This document shows positions 40,492 through 52,095 of a stretch of DNA of 64,000 nt, piece after piece. Location: positions 53,629,042-53,693,041 of the forward strand of contig NC_079492.1 of assembly GCF_020520425.1 (NCBI RefSeq), given 5' to 3'. The position numbers and the translations under genes are program-made. The stretch comes from Spinacia oleracea (Eukaryota > Streptophyta > Magnoliopsida > Caryophyllales > Amaranthaceae). The notes beneath the pieces were generated by a model that made no database searches, had not been told where the DNA came from, and worked only from the letters and a program-made list of their open reading frames with translations. How positions within the stretch are numbered: position 1 is the first letter of the stretch; each line of letters opens with the position of its first letter.

Positions 40492-41015
40492 TGATGTGGG
40501 CTTGGATATCTCCACAACAAGGCCCAAGGGCTGAATGGTGAGTACATCCCACCTCCAGGTGACCCATGGGTCCAAGGCCTGGAAGATGGCTCAAGCCTAC
40601 ATACTTAAACAATAAAAGAACAATGTCTTTATCAAAAGCCTATTTTCTTTGTGGCCATGCCCAAATTGCAAAGGGTCCATCCATTTTTACCCCTGGGCAC
40701 GTGTCTTAAATCCCAAGTAGGCAACACATCTTGCAGCTAGCGTTGTGGGATCAATTCCCAAGAAACCCAAGCCCTATGAATAGCTCAGATCCCAAGGTAA
40801 GGGGGGCAATCAATTCATTCCCACCAACTTTAAACTATCTTTGCTCTGCCTTCTCTGTAAAATTAATTCTCTCTCTAGCCTATACTTACTTAGGCATCGG
40901 AGGGAATATTCCTACGGGAATATTATTGTTTTGCAGGTTGCCAGAGATTCGTGCCGGCTCATACTTGATACCTCCGAGGAACGCGTGACACGTCATCACC
41001 GTAAAAGATCCCACA
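40492..41015 (+). repeat. Probable 5' LTR of the Tat element
   Basis: Starts TGATGTGGGC and ends GATCCCACA (TG..CA), 524 bp, followed five bases later by a primer-binding site. With no second LTR in the window the left boundary rests on the TG and on sequence character only. Confidence 0.65.
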
Positions 41016-41020
41016 ATATT

Positions 41021-41039
41021 TGGTGCCGTCTGTGGGGAG
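41021..41039 (+). promoter_or_regulatory. Primer-binding site of the Tat element
   Basis: TGGTGCCGTCTGTGGGGAG just after the LTR resembles the TGGCGCCGTCTGTGGGGA-type sites of plant gypsy elements, with one change (C to T at a CpG). Confidence 0.75.
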
Positions 41040-41135
41040 GTATAGTATCATGGACGAACAACAATCTGAGGAAAGCGCGGAAGGAGCACGGTCTGCTATC
41101 AACAATGGGCAGCTCCTGTTAGAAGCAAGGGTAAC

Positions 41136-41624
41136 ATGCATTTTGACGCCTCAATTAGCCGTCCAGCTTCCGCGAGATCCCTGAGGCACCTGTTGAATGG
41201 TCTCCATCAGAACATCACTGATGAATGGCAAGAAGGATTTCAGCACGTCCTCCAAGAAGAAATCACCAGATCCTTCGGCGAAGCCAACCCAGTGCAGGGA
41301 AGCGGCAGAGCGGTGGAGCCAGTAGCAAATGGTCGCGGCCCACCCAGGGAAAGACGGCCTCTGAAGGAAGAAAGTCTCCATGTAAGAGAAGAGCGTCCGG
41401 GATGGCGGACCAGCCTACCACCACGACGGCCAACTTGCAAGCCTCAAGATCGTCATTTCACAAGTAGGCCCTCCATCATAACCCCTAGAAGGCGGCACGC
41501 AAACCTCACCCGGAAAGATATTGGCCGAGGCAATGAAGTAAGAAGGAAACGGAAGAAGCCGTCAACGGGAAACCTGTTTGTATACAACACGGCTCTTGAA
41601 GACATTCTCCTAGCCAAGGGATAG
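41136..41624 (+). pseudogene. Tat gag remnant
   Basis: A proline/arginine-rich frame (SARSLRHLLNGLHQNI, RKRKKPSTGNLFVYNT) where gag is expected. The central capsid (Retrotrans_gag) domain is not present, so a large internal deletion is likely. A zinc-knuckle-like CSFHKEEGHDTQSCW segment follows at about 41685-41730. Only position supports the gag assignment of the first part. Confidence 0.5.
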
Positions 41625-41732
41625 AATCTGGGAATAGAACAGTGGTCCCCCAAACGGCCGACTGCATCGAAACAGAAGGCCCCATTCTGTTCCTTTCACA
41701 AAGAGGAGGGGCACGACACCCAAAGCTGTTGG

Positions 41733-43100
41733 ATGCTGAGAAAGATATTGGTTGGCTACGTGGCTAAAGGATACCTACGTCAGTACCTCTGTTTGATGGG
41801 TGCAAATGAAGCCAACAAGAAAACAAGCGAGGAGTCGGGTGCCTCCCCCATCTCTGACAACAACAGCAGTTATTCAGACGAAGGGTTCGTAGCAGTGATA
41901 TCAGGAGGGATGGCGGCAGGAGCACCGTCTAGAGAAGGACGGAAAACAAGTTCGTCTCATCTCTGCACTAAGAAAATGGATTTATCCCCTGTGGAAATTT
42001 CCAAAGACGATTACCGCGAGACAACAGCACCATATGATGATGATCCTTTGGTTCTGGAAATTAGAGTGGCCAATCTCAGGGTGAAAAGAGTGCTGGTAGA
42101 CACAGGGAGCTCGTCCGACATAATCAGTTTGCAATGCCTAAAGAAATTGAAGCATGACCCTGAAACGATAGAAAAAGTGTTTAGGCCCCTTGTAGGTTTT
42201 GGGGGAAGTGTCGTCCGCCCCATTGGCTCCATCCTGCTTCCCGTCTCCATTGGCACCCCTCCAGTAACTAAAGAAGGTGTCGTCCGATTTACGATTGTAG
42301 CAAGCCTCACCTCTTTCAATATCATACTTGGCCGTCCAGCACCCAATGACCTAAAAGCAGTAATTGTCCCCCATTTACTGCTAGTTAAATTTGTGGGAAG
42401 CAATGGTCGCATTGGAGCCCTCTACGGAAACCAACAACTGGCCAGAGATTGCTACCTATCTACGTTGGAACCGGCAGTCTGGGGAGCTTCTCCGAAGAAG
42501 AGCGAACAGTTGAAACCACTGAAAAGCAAGCGAAAACTCAAAGAAACACATATGGCTCATAGTGCGAACAGGCGACCTGAGCCAGTGGGAGCACACTATG
42601 ATATAGTCCTGGACCTAAAGGATCTATCTCGAACTGTTCCTATTGGAATCCCGCCTGACGATCCCATGGCAGCAGCACTGGTGCAACTGCTAAGAGAATA
42701 CAAAGAAATATTCGCCTTCACAGTAGAAGAAATGCCAGGCATTGATCCAGCAGTAGACGTGCACAAATTGAATGTAGATAGTGCCATGAAACCAGTACGA
42801 CAGAAGAAAAGGAATCATGGGGAGGCAAGAAACTTAGCCGCCGCCGAGGTGCAAAAATTGATGGACGCGGGCTTTATACGCCCATGTCAGTACCCGAATT
42901 GGGTGGCCAATGTAGTACTAGTGCCCAAGCCCAACGGGACGTGGAGAATGTGCGTCGATTATACAGATTTAAACAAAGCCTGCCCCAAAGAGCTTTGCAT
43001 TACCAAAGATAGATCGCCTCGTCGATTCAACGGCAGGGCATGCTATGATGAGCTTTATGGACGCCTACTCTGGATTTCATCAGATTCCCTTATGGCCTGA
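41733..43100 (+). pseudogene. Tat protease and N-terminal reverse transcriptase
   Basis: Retropepsin-like motif VKRVLVDTGSSSDIISLQCL (D-T-G) around residue 125, then the RT N-terminus RNLAAAEVQKLMDAGFIRPC and NVVLVPKPNGTWRMCVDYTD. After LNKACPKEL a one-base shift changes frame, and the core continues at about 43020 in another frame. This is the longest open segment of the dead element. Confidence 0.82.
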
Positions 43101-43368
43101 AGATCAGGAGAAGACATCGTTTGTCACAGAGCAGGGTCTTTACTGTTACAAGGTGATGCCGTTCGGCCTAAAAAATGCACCAGCCACCTTCCAACGCTTA
43201 GTGAACACAATTTTTGCAAAACAGCTTGGAAGGAACATAGAAGCCTATATTGATGACATGATTGTAAAAAGCAGACAATGGACTGACCACCTCGGCGACT
43301 TGCGGGAGACCTTCGAGACCCTTAGGGCATACCAAATGAGGCTCAATCCAAAGAAATGCATTTTCTGA
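43045..43368 (+). pseudogene. Tat reverse transcriptase core
   Basis: Carries MDAYSGFHQIPLWPEDQEKT, YCYKVMPFGLKNAPATFQRL and the catalytic AYIDDMIVKS (Y-x-D-D intact). It ends at a TGA where GGA is expected (CIF, stop, VTSGKFLGF), one point change from being open. Confidence 0.85.
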
Positions 43369-43451
43369 GTCACTTCTGGCAAGTTTCTCGGTTTTCTAAT
43401 TGACGAAGGGGCATTGAGGCCAATCCTGACAAAGTACAAGCAGTCATCACT

Positions 43452-44231
43452 ATGACGTCCCCAAAGACAGTTAAAGAGGTGCAACGCCTGACTGGTTGTC
43501 TTGCCGCCTTAGGACGATTTTTGTCCAGAGCTGGAGATAAGTGTCATTACTTCTTCAGCACCATAAAAAAGGGGACCCAGTTCGAATGGACGCCACGGGC
43601 AGAAGCCGCTTTCCTTCGTTTGAAGGAGCATCTGCACACTCTGCCGCGCCTAGTCAGCCCTCTCCAAGGGGAGGTTCTATGCCTCTATCTTGCCATCTCA
43701 GACTACGCTCTAAGCGCTGTCTTACTTACAGAGAGGGATGGAGTACAGTTACCCGTCTACTTCATCAGCCACATGCTACAGAACGCCGAGCTTAAGTACC
43801 CAACTATTGAAAAATTTGGGTTAGCCCTGTTCTTGGCTAGCAAGAAGCTTCACCCTTACTTCTTGGCCCATCGGCTGATAGTGTACACAGATCAACCTCT
43901 GAAACGGCCATTTACCAATCTGGAGGCGTCCGGGAGAATGCTCAATTGGGCAATCGAACTCAATGCATTCGACATTTCATATGAACCTCGGAAGGCAATA
44001 AAGGGGCAGGCCTTTGCTGACTTTATTGTGGAAATGACTAGGCCAGCCCACTTGAAAAATGACAAGACACAATGGGTAGTCCGTGTGGACGGGTCCGCCA
44101 CCCAAAATGGATGTGGAGCCGGCATCATTTGCGAATCACCAGAGGGGGATGTCTATGAGTATGCAATGCGCTTCAACTTTCAGGCGTCAAACAATGAAGC
44201 TGAGTACGAGGCTTTACTATGTGGAATTTAA
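43452..44231 (+). pseudogene. Tat RNase H plus start of second (archaeal-type) RNase H
   Basis: RT connection (VQRLTGCLAALGRFLSR, FEWTPRAEAAF), first RNase H-like region (ISDYALSAVLL, YPTIEKFGLALFLASKKLHP, IVYTDQPLKR), then a second RNase H beginning WVVRVDGSATQNGCGAGII and NNEAEYEALLCGI. The tandem pair is diagnostic of the Tat group. It is cut by a stop (AATTTAAATG) after LLCGI; the rest reads on as LVLSDSQLIVSQVKGEY to about 44460. Confidence 0.85.
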
Positions 44232-44470
44232 ATGGGCAAAGCAGCAGGAGCAGAAGAAGTCTTGGTCCTATCTGACTCACAGCTAATTGTCAGCCAAGTA
44301 AAGGGAGAATACGAAGCAAAGGACGACACCATGATGAGATATGGAAAAAGTCCGCCAAGAAATACAACAGCTGACTAGCTTCGAAATACAACATATACCG
44401 CGGTCTAAAAACAGCAAGGCAGACGCCCAGCTCTGCGTCTTGCGACACCCCGCGTCATGTATTTTGGGAG

Positions 44471-45097
44471 GTGAAGCAGACCAAGAGCATTGATGTCGCG
44501 AGGACGGCCATCCTAGACCGGACGACCACCTGGATGGACGATATAGTCAATTTTAAAATGAATGGAGTACTCCCTGAAGATCCCAAGCAGGCAGAAAGAT
44601 TGCAAAAGAAATGCATCTGGTTTGAGATATGGAATGGGACTTTATACAAATCTCACGACCTCTTCTCCGTTGCGTAACCCCAGAAAAGGGGCACGAAGTA
44701 CTGGAAGATCTGCATCAGGGACTATGCAGCTCTCACATAGGGGGGGAGGGCCTTGGCAGAGAAAGCTCTAAGAACTGGGTATTATTGGCCCACTCTCAAA
44801 GAAGACGCCCTTGACTTGGTTAAGAGATGTGATAAATGTCAACGGTTTGCTCATCTAATTCGACGACTAGCTCAGAAGCTAACACCCATCACAAGCCCCA
44901 TACCATTTGCCAAATGGGGGATGGACTTACTAGGTCCTTACACGACGACCCCAGGAGGAGTGCGCTATGTGATAGTTGCTGTCGACTATTTCACCAAATG
45001 GGTAGAAGCTGAAGCTCTGAAAAACACAAAGGCACAGGACGTGAGAGCCTTCATCTGGAAAAACATCATTACAAGATTCGGTGTGCCTCAATCTATT
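44471..45097 (+). pseudogene. Tat integrase, N-terminal half (truncated by insertion)
   Basis: Across a frameshift near 44675-44750 the zinc-binding HHCC region is readable (LHQGLCSSHIG, then CDKCQRF), followed by the first catalytic Asp (KWGMDLLGPYTTTPGGVRYV) and FTKWVEAEALKN. Reading stops at the copia LTR fragment at 45098. The last 175 bp recur at 46149-46323. Confidence 0.82.
44923..45097 (+). repeat. 175-bp direct repeat, left copy (integrase segment)
   Basis: Begins GGACTTACTAGGTCC and ends GCCTCAATCTATT. Same length as 46149-46323, with about four substitutions between them. The two copies border the LTR fragment exactly. Confidence 0.92.
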
Positions 45098-46148
45098 TAA
45101 TGGTATTAAATACTCCATCTATGGATATTCGGAATCGACGGATCTTGGTTTCAGTGGGAGCTGAGATCGTCACAAGCAAGAAATGAATACTCCGGAAACG
45201 ATGATATTGCCGGAAACGGAAATATGGATCGTATCAGAAATATTGCCGGAAACGGAAATATTGTCAGAATCGGAAAATAATTCCGGAAACGGAAATATTA
45301 AATATTTGTTCGAAACGGAAATTAATCCCGGAATCGGAAATATTAAATATTGTTCGTATCAGAAATGAATTCCGGAATCGGGAATTTAATCGGAAGCGTA
45401 TCGTATGAATTAGCATTGGACGAGGATCGCTAGACGAAGGCCCAGCACGAAGCCAGGCCGTCGCCCAGCAAGCCACACGCATCACCAACACACGCCAAGC
45501 CTCAACCAGGCCCAGCGCAAGCCAGGCCCAGCCAAGGCCTTGGGCGCGCGCGCGGACACAGGCAGCGGGCATGGGCCGAGGCGATGTGCGCTCAGCGTGG
45601 GCCGCAAGGCCTGCGCGGGTGTACGGTGCTCGTGCGATGCTCGTGTGCGAATCCTAAAGCTATCGGGATTCGATAAAAGATTAAATCCTAAACCTATTAG
45701 ATAAAGTTTATTTAATAGAGTCCTAGCAGGATTTTAATTAAACTAATTAGTATCCTAATAGGATTATGATTCCTTTTCCATACCTCTATAAATAGGAGCC
45801 TAGGGTCATAATTTATAGATACAATTGAAGTATTCTAAAGGTAAGATTTTGAAGAAAAAATCAGCCACTCTCTTGCCCCTAATCAGCCGAAATCTATACT
45901 ACCTTAAGGGTGATTCTAGTTGGTCAAGCTTAAGGCGGATCCGGACGTGCTGTGGACTATCTACGGAGGGACGAAACATGGAGTCCTAAAGACTTGTTCT
46001 TGTTCGGTTCGGGCGCAGCTAGGGAGGGCACGCAACAAAGTGTATGCATATAAACTATGCTAAATGATTATGTGTAAATAATATGCTTTCCTGGCTTTAT
46101 GGTTTTTCCGCATGATTTATGTTTTGTCATATGTATCATAACCCATCA
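45098..46148 (+). mobile_element. Truncated copia LTR fragment inside Tat integrase
   Basis: Reverse-complement homology to the 7275-8672 LTR family: GGTATTAAATACTCCATC near the left and TGTCATATGTATCATAACC at the right, with the GC-rich block and the TTCCGG arrays between. It lacks about 200 bp of the LTR's TGAAGG end and the last few bases of the other end, so it is not a complete solo LTR. It is flanked by 175-bp repeats rather than a 5-bp target duplication, which argues against simple insertion and LTR recombination. Confidence 0.82.
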
Positions 46149-46323
46149 GGACTTACTAGGTCCTTACACGACGACCCCAGGAGGAGTGCGCTATGTGATA
46201 GTTGCTGTCGACTATTTCACCAAATGGGTAGAAGCTGAAGCTATGAAAAACAAAAAGGCACAGGACGTGAGAGCCTTCATTTGGAAAAACATTATTACAA
46301 GATTCGGTGTGCCTCAATCTATT
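46149..46323 (+). repeat. 175-bp direct repeat, right copy (integrase segment)
   Basis: Repeats 44923-45097 and then continues uninterrupted into the rest of integrase (VFDSGPQFKTPKLK), so this copy is collinear with the downstream gene. The differences from the left copy are all C in the left versus A or T in the right. Confidence 0.92.
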
Positions 46324-46986
46324 GTCTTTGATAGTGGGCCACAATTCAAGACACCCAAGTTGAAAAGCTGGTTAGCTGATCATGGCATCACGACATTCTT
46401 TGCATCAGTTGGCCGCCCTCAATCAAACGGACAGGTGGAAGCATTCAACAAAATCATCTCTGAAGGGATGAAAAAGAAGCTTGATGAAGCAAAAGGGTTG
46501 TGGGCCGACGAGTTACCCAATGTTTTATGGTCTATACGGACAACGGCAAAAAACTCCACAGGAGAAACACCATTCTTATTAGCATATGGAGCTGAAGCCG
46601 TCCTACCAATAGAAATGTGTGAACCAACTCTACGCGTCATGTTATTTGATGAAAATGCCAATTGGGAAATGATGAAGGCGGCCTTGGATTTCCTACCAGA
46701 AACCAGAGGGAACGCAGCTCTACGTCAGCAACTATACAAACTCCGAATGACTAGAGAGTACAACAAAAGGGTCTCCAGAAGAATCTTAAAGGTTGGAGAT
46801 TTTGTGCTAAGGAAGATGGAAGTCGTTGGACGTGCTAATGAATAAGGGAAACTCACCCCTACCTGGGAAGGTACATACGAGATCTATGAGGAAGTTCGTG
46901 ACGGAACCTACCAGATCCAAGACATGCAGGGGCGTCCCATTTTACGTACCTGGAATGCGGACAACTTGAAGAAATACTTTTTCTAA
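46149..46986 (+). pseudogene. Tat integrase catalytic core and C-terminus
   Basis: Contains the first catalytic Asp region again, then VFDSGPQFKTPKLKSWLADH (second Asp), RPQSNGQVEAFNKIISEGMK (Glu), KNSTGETPFLLAYGAEAVLP and the C-terminal KVGDFVLRKMEV. A stop after GRANE (TAA, where AAG is likely) precedes TWEGTYEIYEEVRDGTYQIQ and LRTWNADNLKKYFF, ending TAA at 46984-46986. Confidence 0.85.
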
Positions 46987-47560
46987 AATTGACATCTATG
47001 TTTTCTTTCTTAATGAATGAACATTTTGTAAGAATGAAGACGTCCACACTATAGACGCATCATGTAGCACGACTTAATGAATTTTAAATGAAAAATCTCC
47101 CTGCAAGCCGGCCTTGCTAGGAAATCTTTATTTTTGTCAAATACGTTATCCAATCTCCTAAAAAGGCCCAGACAATAACATTCTCTTAAGAATTAAAGAC
47201 TAGTCGTTTAAAGGCCTAAGAAGTGGCCCAGATTAGCACCCTCACTAGGCTGATCACCTAGAACACAAGGGATACACATTTTTCAGCAGCTATATGAAGT
47301 AGCTAAAGACCTTGGCAATAAAGACCAAGGAAAATAATTTCCATCCCTATTTAGGGGAGACGGCTATAAATGTTAAACTGACCAACATCATAATAATAAA
47401 CAGGAACGACAAATAATATAAAACAAAGAATAAAAACGTTCAAAGACGCCTAGTCATTCCAATAAGTTAGTCATAATTACAAATTATGCACATAGCGCCA
47501 TTAAGCGAGGCGTCGCAGAAAAAAAAAATCCCAAAATAAATACAAGGCCCCTATAATGCC
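46987..47560 (+). other. Spacer between Tat pol and the antisense ORF
   Basis: AT-rich with no coding sequence. It separates two convergent reading directions (pol + strand, antisense ORF - strand), so it should hold the 3' end of the antisense transcript. Confidence 0.45.
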
Positions 47561-49615
47561 TCATTCATCATCATCGCCGGGAACAAATTCAGGAGGAGGA
47601 CGTCCTTCTTTCAGGGCTTTCTCCACCTCCACCTGATAATCTATGAACTTCTCGAACCAGCTGAAGGGGCGCATACTAGCGAACTCTGAATTCCAAGCCA
47701 GTTCAATGCCTCCTCGGATCGACCTCTCGCCCAGCACGACAGACTAGCTACGCACCTCCTTGGACTTAGCCACTTCCTTACGAGCCGCCTCCAGCTGTGA
47801 CTCCAATTCCTTAAACTTGGCGTCAAGACGAGAAAGCTCAGCCTCTTTCTCTTTTGTCTTCTCAGATAGATCATTTATCTCTTGGAAGTTCCGGTCAATC
47901 TATTCAAGACGCTGCTTGTTTTCAGCACGTTGAGAAACCAGGGACTTGGTCAGCGCATTGATCTCCTCCTTCCTGTTGAGACGAAGCTCCTCTAGCCCAG
48001 CAAAATGCTGATCGCCGCATTGACTAGCAAGAAGGCGGTGTCTATCCTCTTCATGCACCAGGGAAGTGCGCCACTTCTTCAGCGAGTCCAGCAGAATAAA
48101 CATCTGCAAAGCGGAAAGTGTAAATTTCGAAACAAAAAGAAAACATTTTCCTAAAGACAAGGACAATAAAACCTACATCCAGAATAGAGGACTGCATGGC
48201 AGCGAGCTGAGTCTCGGCCGCCTCGGGAAGAGTCTCAGCGTACTTCGGAGGAATAGCACTGCGCATTTGGTTCATTATCTTGACGCGGTCCCGAGAAGTA
48301 AACAGGCCTGAAGAAGGGATCTAATCCAACTCAGCATCAATGGCTTTCTGAGGGTCGGGTATTTCTATTGGAAAAACAACAGCCTTAGAATCTCTGGGAG
48401 AGACTATAGAACTGCCTGACGAAGAACGGCAAGTGGTTACGATGTCGGAATAGAATTCCTAGCCCTCTCCGCCGTCTTCGGAGGAATTTTTTGGCGGACC
48501 TCTTCCGGAATTCCCCCAAGCGGATCAATCGCCTTCTTAGCTTTCTGGGAACTAGGAGAGGCAAACTCCCCAGCCCTGGGAGTGTCTTGGGAAAACACCC
48601 TTTGATGCGTTGGGACGCCTTCGCTGACGAAGACGCCTTAGATACTGCCGGCTTGAAGGAAGGTTTTCCGGTGCCACCAGCTTTGCACTTGGAGGACGGC
48701 GCCGCGGTCGTGGCAGCCTTCCTCGAACCCTTGGAAGATAAAACAACGTCAGTCGCAAACACTGAAGGAGATCACATATTTTAGAAGGCATAAGTAATAC
48801 CTTCTTTTCCTCCGCTGGAGGATCAGGCTGCTGGACGGCCTGCTCCGGGTTGGCATGCTCAGCGGCCTTCTGACGTTGCAGAGCCTAAAGGTACTTGCAT
48901 CAAGCACCTCAGCCAGCCAGCGGCATGTCCACTCGGCCCTTGGCTGCGTCGTCCAGCTTCTCCATGGCCTCGTCTGAAAAAAGAGGAAGACGTCAGGAAA
49001 ACATAAAAAAGGACAAGATAACGAAAGACTCAGGTTACAAAGTATTACCCCTCGGCATATACAGACACAAGCCCACAGCCGAGAGGAAGGTAGGATCGTC
49101 CAACTGATCCAAATTGGGCAACCACCCCTCAAGTATATAGGCCGTCTTGGTTCCTACTGTGAGCGGCTTGGCCTTGAAAAGGGACGAAATCCGTTTCCAA
49201 AGGGCGGCAGAAATCGGAGGAAAGGAACCACTTCTTCCAACAAAGTAGGGTTGAAGAGTCCACCGCCTCATTCGGCTACACATCTCCAGATCAGTAGTCC
49301 TGATAACTGCCCACTTCTTTCGCCAGTGGTGCCATTTGGACGCCCTGCCCATGACCGTCCTGTATGCTCCCTTATAACTAAGGGCTAGCCAACCCTCGGC
49401 GGCTTGAGGAACTTTGGACATTGAAGCTATTCTGAGAAACGCTGGTTAAGAAGGGGTGATGCCCTCAAGTTCACACCTGGCAATGTATCCAAACACGCCG
49501 GCCCAGGAGTTGGGAGACATCTGGTTCAACCCTATGTTGAAGCCGTCCAGTACCTCCACCACAAACGGGTGAGGAGGAAACCTCATGCCCAGTTTTAAAA
49601 TGGAGCTGTACACGG
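47561..49615 (-). pseudogene. Tat-lineage antisense ORF ('putative gypsy type transposon' family), left portion
   Basis: Read leftward: YSSILKLGMRFPPHPFVVEV, GLNQMSPNSWAGVFGYIARC (49615-49446), then EGWLALSYKGAYRTVMG, FPPISAALWKRISSLFKAKP (49421-49035), a Ser/Ala/Pro-rich linker, a coiled-coil stretch rich in K/E/L (48275-47760), and an acidic end FEKFIDYQVEVEKALKEGRP with stop at 47561. The N-terminal part resembles PF04195 (Transposase_28). Such ORFs occur antisense, downstream of integrase, in some Tat elements; their function is unknown. Frameshifts and stops break it, though introns may account for some gaps. Its 5' part lies right of element A (60546-60693) and beyond B. Confidence 0.72.
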
Positions 49616-51096
49616 TGTGAGGGGGTCGAAAAAGCGCGAGGCTAATGCGTGACCTCATCCCTCGTGGGTGTGACGATTCTTTTTATTCAATCAAGTGTAA
49701 TTGGATTTCCTGTGAGTTTACACCCAATTGACTAGTAATATAGGAGTCGCCATTCAGTTTTTAACGACAATGAGAAAAACTGACAAAACCCGGTTATCGT
49801 GACATAAAGGGAGTGCAATTATGTTTGACCACGACGGCCGTAGGTTTCCTTGTGATCCCTGGTGTGGGGATCTCTCAACATACACCCGCAAGGTAGATAT
49901 TGAGGGTTCGGGGGACTGTAACTACCGAGAGGAGTACTTCGCTCGTCGATAACTCCAGAGGCAGGATATCCTTACTAGCTCAGCATAAATAATTGAAGGG
50001 ACATGCGTTAACTATTAAACTAATCTGAGTTGATTTTAGCAATATGCAACATATAATACTAGATCGATCGTGATTATCTGATTTAAATAGTATTAAGGGA
50101 CCTAGCATGATAATCCAATTTCCCGAAAATATTATATTTGTTAGGCGTGATAGAACAATCAGATTTAGTTAGTTTAACAGTTCATAAAAAGGGCGAGGAA
50201 AGCAATTAAATCATCGAGAAGGGGCACATTACGACGCACCCTTGAGAGGTGCGCCACGGTTCTCAGAAAACTAACCACTTTGACTTTGCTATTTCTCCTT
50301 TTTATTTAACGAATCTCAATTATGGGACAGGATACGTTCTGTTCGATTTACGGATCGATTGCGACAGAACGCGTGAACAGTTTCGCAGCGTGAGGCTTAG
50401 GCTAAGGGTTGGAGTCAATACTTAGAATATAATTGTATGTTGTGTTGTATGTTCTTTTCACGTTGAATTTGGGGCTGAATTTATAGGGAAGAGTTCGTGG
50501 AAAGATAGAATTGCAGAGTTCTAATCCATAAAGAATTAGGAAAAAACACGTACCCAGGTAATTTCAGCGCCCAGGCCTGGGCGCCGAAGATTTCGGCGCC
50601 CAGAGCCAGGCGTTGAAAATAGGGTCTGGGCTGTTTTCTTAGTCAGATTCGGATTCCTGAAATCCTTAGTGTTTGAGACTTAATCGAGTCTTTTAGTGCG
50701 TATCAATTTCATGACGGAATGCGTCTGGGCCCGTTACGAACTCTAGGCTCGTTAGGATTTTAATTAATACGTAACTCTTATTTCCGAATCATATTAGGAA
50801 TAGGATTCTCGCAGTTTTCTATCTCATTTAGGATTTATGTTGGGATACAACACCTAATTCTGACAGGTTTCTATCCTTTATGATTTGCCACTTTTAGAAG
50901 CTGCCTTTTACGACAGTTACTATTTTTAGCAGGTTTCCATAAATAGCAGTTTTCTATAAATATCAGGTTTCGGGTGAAATGAAAAGGGGAATTGAGATTC
51001 GTTTATTTTATAGGAGATGCGTTGTCAAGTGGAGATTTATGCTTTCATCATCGAACCTTTCCCTTTCGGGAATGGGGACAAAAGTAGGCGTCTACA
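49616..51096 (-). repeat. 3' LTR of element A (left copy)
   Basis: On the plus strand starts TGTGAGGGGGTCG and ends GGCGTCTACA. Contains one double palindrome (50562-50620). Same length (1481 bp) as the right copy. Confidence 0.93.
50562..50620. repeat. Double palindrome, copy 1 (left LTR of A)
   Basis: Layout GCGCCCAG-n-CTGGGCGC, a short A/T-richer spacer, then GGCGCCCAG-n-CCAGGCGTTGAAAA. Two GC hairpins in tandem, about 59 bp. Confidence 0.85.
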
Positions 51097-51111
51097 GTTA
51101 GCCCCCACTTT
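51097..51111 (-). promoter_or_regulatory. Polypurine tract of element A
   Basis: The minus strand reads AAAGTGGGGGCTAAC directly before the LTR that begins TGTAGACGCC. Confidence 0.8.
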
Positions 51112-51619
51112 GATTGAGTCTTGGAATAAGACGATGGTCAAAGTATTAGACGGAGTGCGTCACACAAGCCATGGTGTATGTGACCTGTTTGGCGAGGGTC
51201 TCACGAGCCCCCGAGTGATAACATTTGACTTAAGGGTCATCACTTGAAGTGTCGACATATCCCCCACGTGTCATTGGGATTTGTCAACTGATAGTATAGA
51301 AACTTCCTCACTTTGTCATTGGAAGGATCTAAAGGTGCGTAGAAACTCCCTCACTTTGTCATTGGGAGTAGCTACAGATGTTTTCGAAATTAAAGTTGTA
51401 AAGTGTAATTGGGCCTGGCCAAGCCCAACCACGAGGTAAAAGTGTTTTTAAAGATTCTCATTTTCAGGGCTAGCTAAACGAGAAAATCCCCTTGTTTTTA
51501 TGGGACGTAAAACGAAGGAAAATCCAGCACATCGCTCTTTTTTTGGGAAAAAACGGAAAACCAATCCTTTTAATTTTTGGAAAAGGGAAAACCAGAAAAA
51601 GTTATCGTTGCAGCGACTA

Positions 51620-52095
51620 AGGACCTGCACGGTTAGTGATGCAGACCCCGCCGGCTAAAGATGGCGAGCCTGTCCGCTAAGGGTGGACACCCCGTCCGAT
51701 AGAAGTGGACGAATCTGTTTTTGAATTTTGAAAATAAGGACCTACGCGGTTTGCGACGTAGACCCCGCCGGCTAAAGGTGGCGATCCTGTCCGCTAAGGG
51801 TGGACACCCCGTCCGATAGAAGTGAACGAATCTATTTTGAATTTTTTTTTGTGTTTTTTGAAAATAAGGACCTACGTGGTTTGTGACGTAGACCCCACCG
51901 GCTGAAGATGGCGAGCCTATTTTGAACTTGAAGACTTTATTTTTCGAAAACTGAGGACCTTCGCGGCTAGTGACGCAGACCCCGCCCGCTGAAGGTGGGT
52001 GAGCCCTATCCGCTAAGGGTAGACGTCCCTGAATTCGTTTTTTCGATTTGGGAACTCGCGCGGTTTGTGACGCGATCTTGCCAACTGAAGATGGG
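51620..52095. repeat. Tandem array of about 90-130 bp units in element A
   Basis: Units beginning AGGACCT with GACGTAGACCCCGCCGGCT and GTCCGCTAAGGGTGGACACC inside start near 51620, 51737, 51867 and 51954; a fifth degenerate one starts near 52050. Unit length varies (117, 130, 87 bp) because of poly-T expansions and internal loss. Located just inside the 3' LTR. Confidence 0.85.

Larger units (their letters stand above)
40492..49615 (+). mobile_element. Ty3/gypsy Tat-lineage retrotransposon, decayed, left portion
   Basis: From the 5' LTR (40492-41015) and primer-binding site (41021) through gag fragment, protease, RT, RNase H, second RNase H and integrase (to 46986), then an antisense ORF (47561 onwards). 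The dual RNase H and the extra antisense ORF between integrase and 3' LTR are traits of the Tat lineage. The element continues at 60546-60693, between insertions A and B, and beyond the window; its 3' LTR is not visible. Many frameshifts and nonsense changes show it is old and dead, and it served as the landing site for three later insertions. Confidence 0.88.

Noticed and set aside
45098..46148. Simple solo LTR from the copia family
   Set aside because: Both LTR ends are missing and the flanks are a 175-bp duplication instead of 5 bp, so ordinary insertion plus LTR recombination does not explain it.
50562..50620. GC palindrome considered as a transcription terminator or tRNA-like structure
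   Set aside because: No U-tract pattern and no tRNA arms; it recurs in unrelated positions of one element family, including LTRs, so it is treated as a family-specific repeat.
51620..52095. Repeat array considered as CRISPR-like
   Set aside because: Units are contiguous and unequal, have no unique spacers of constant length, and sit in a plant retrotransposon.
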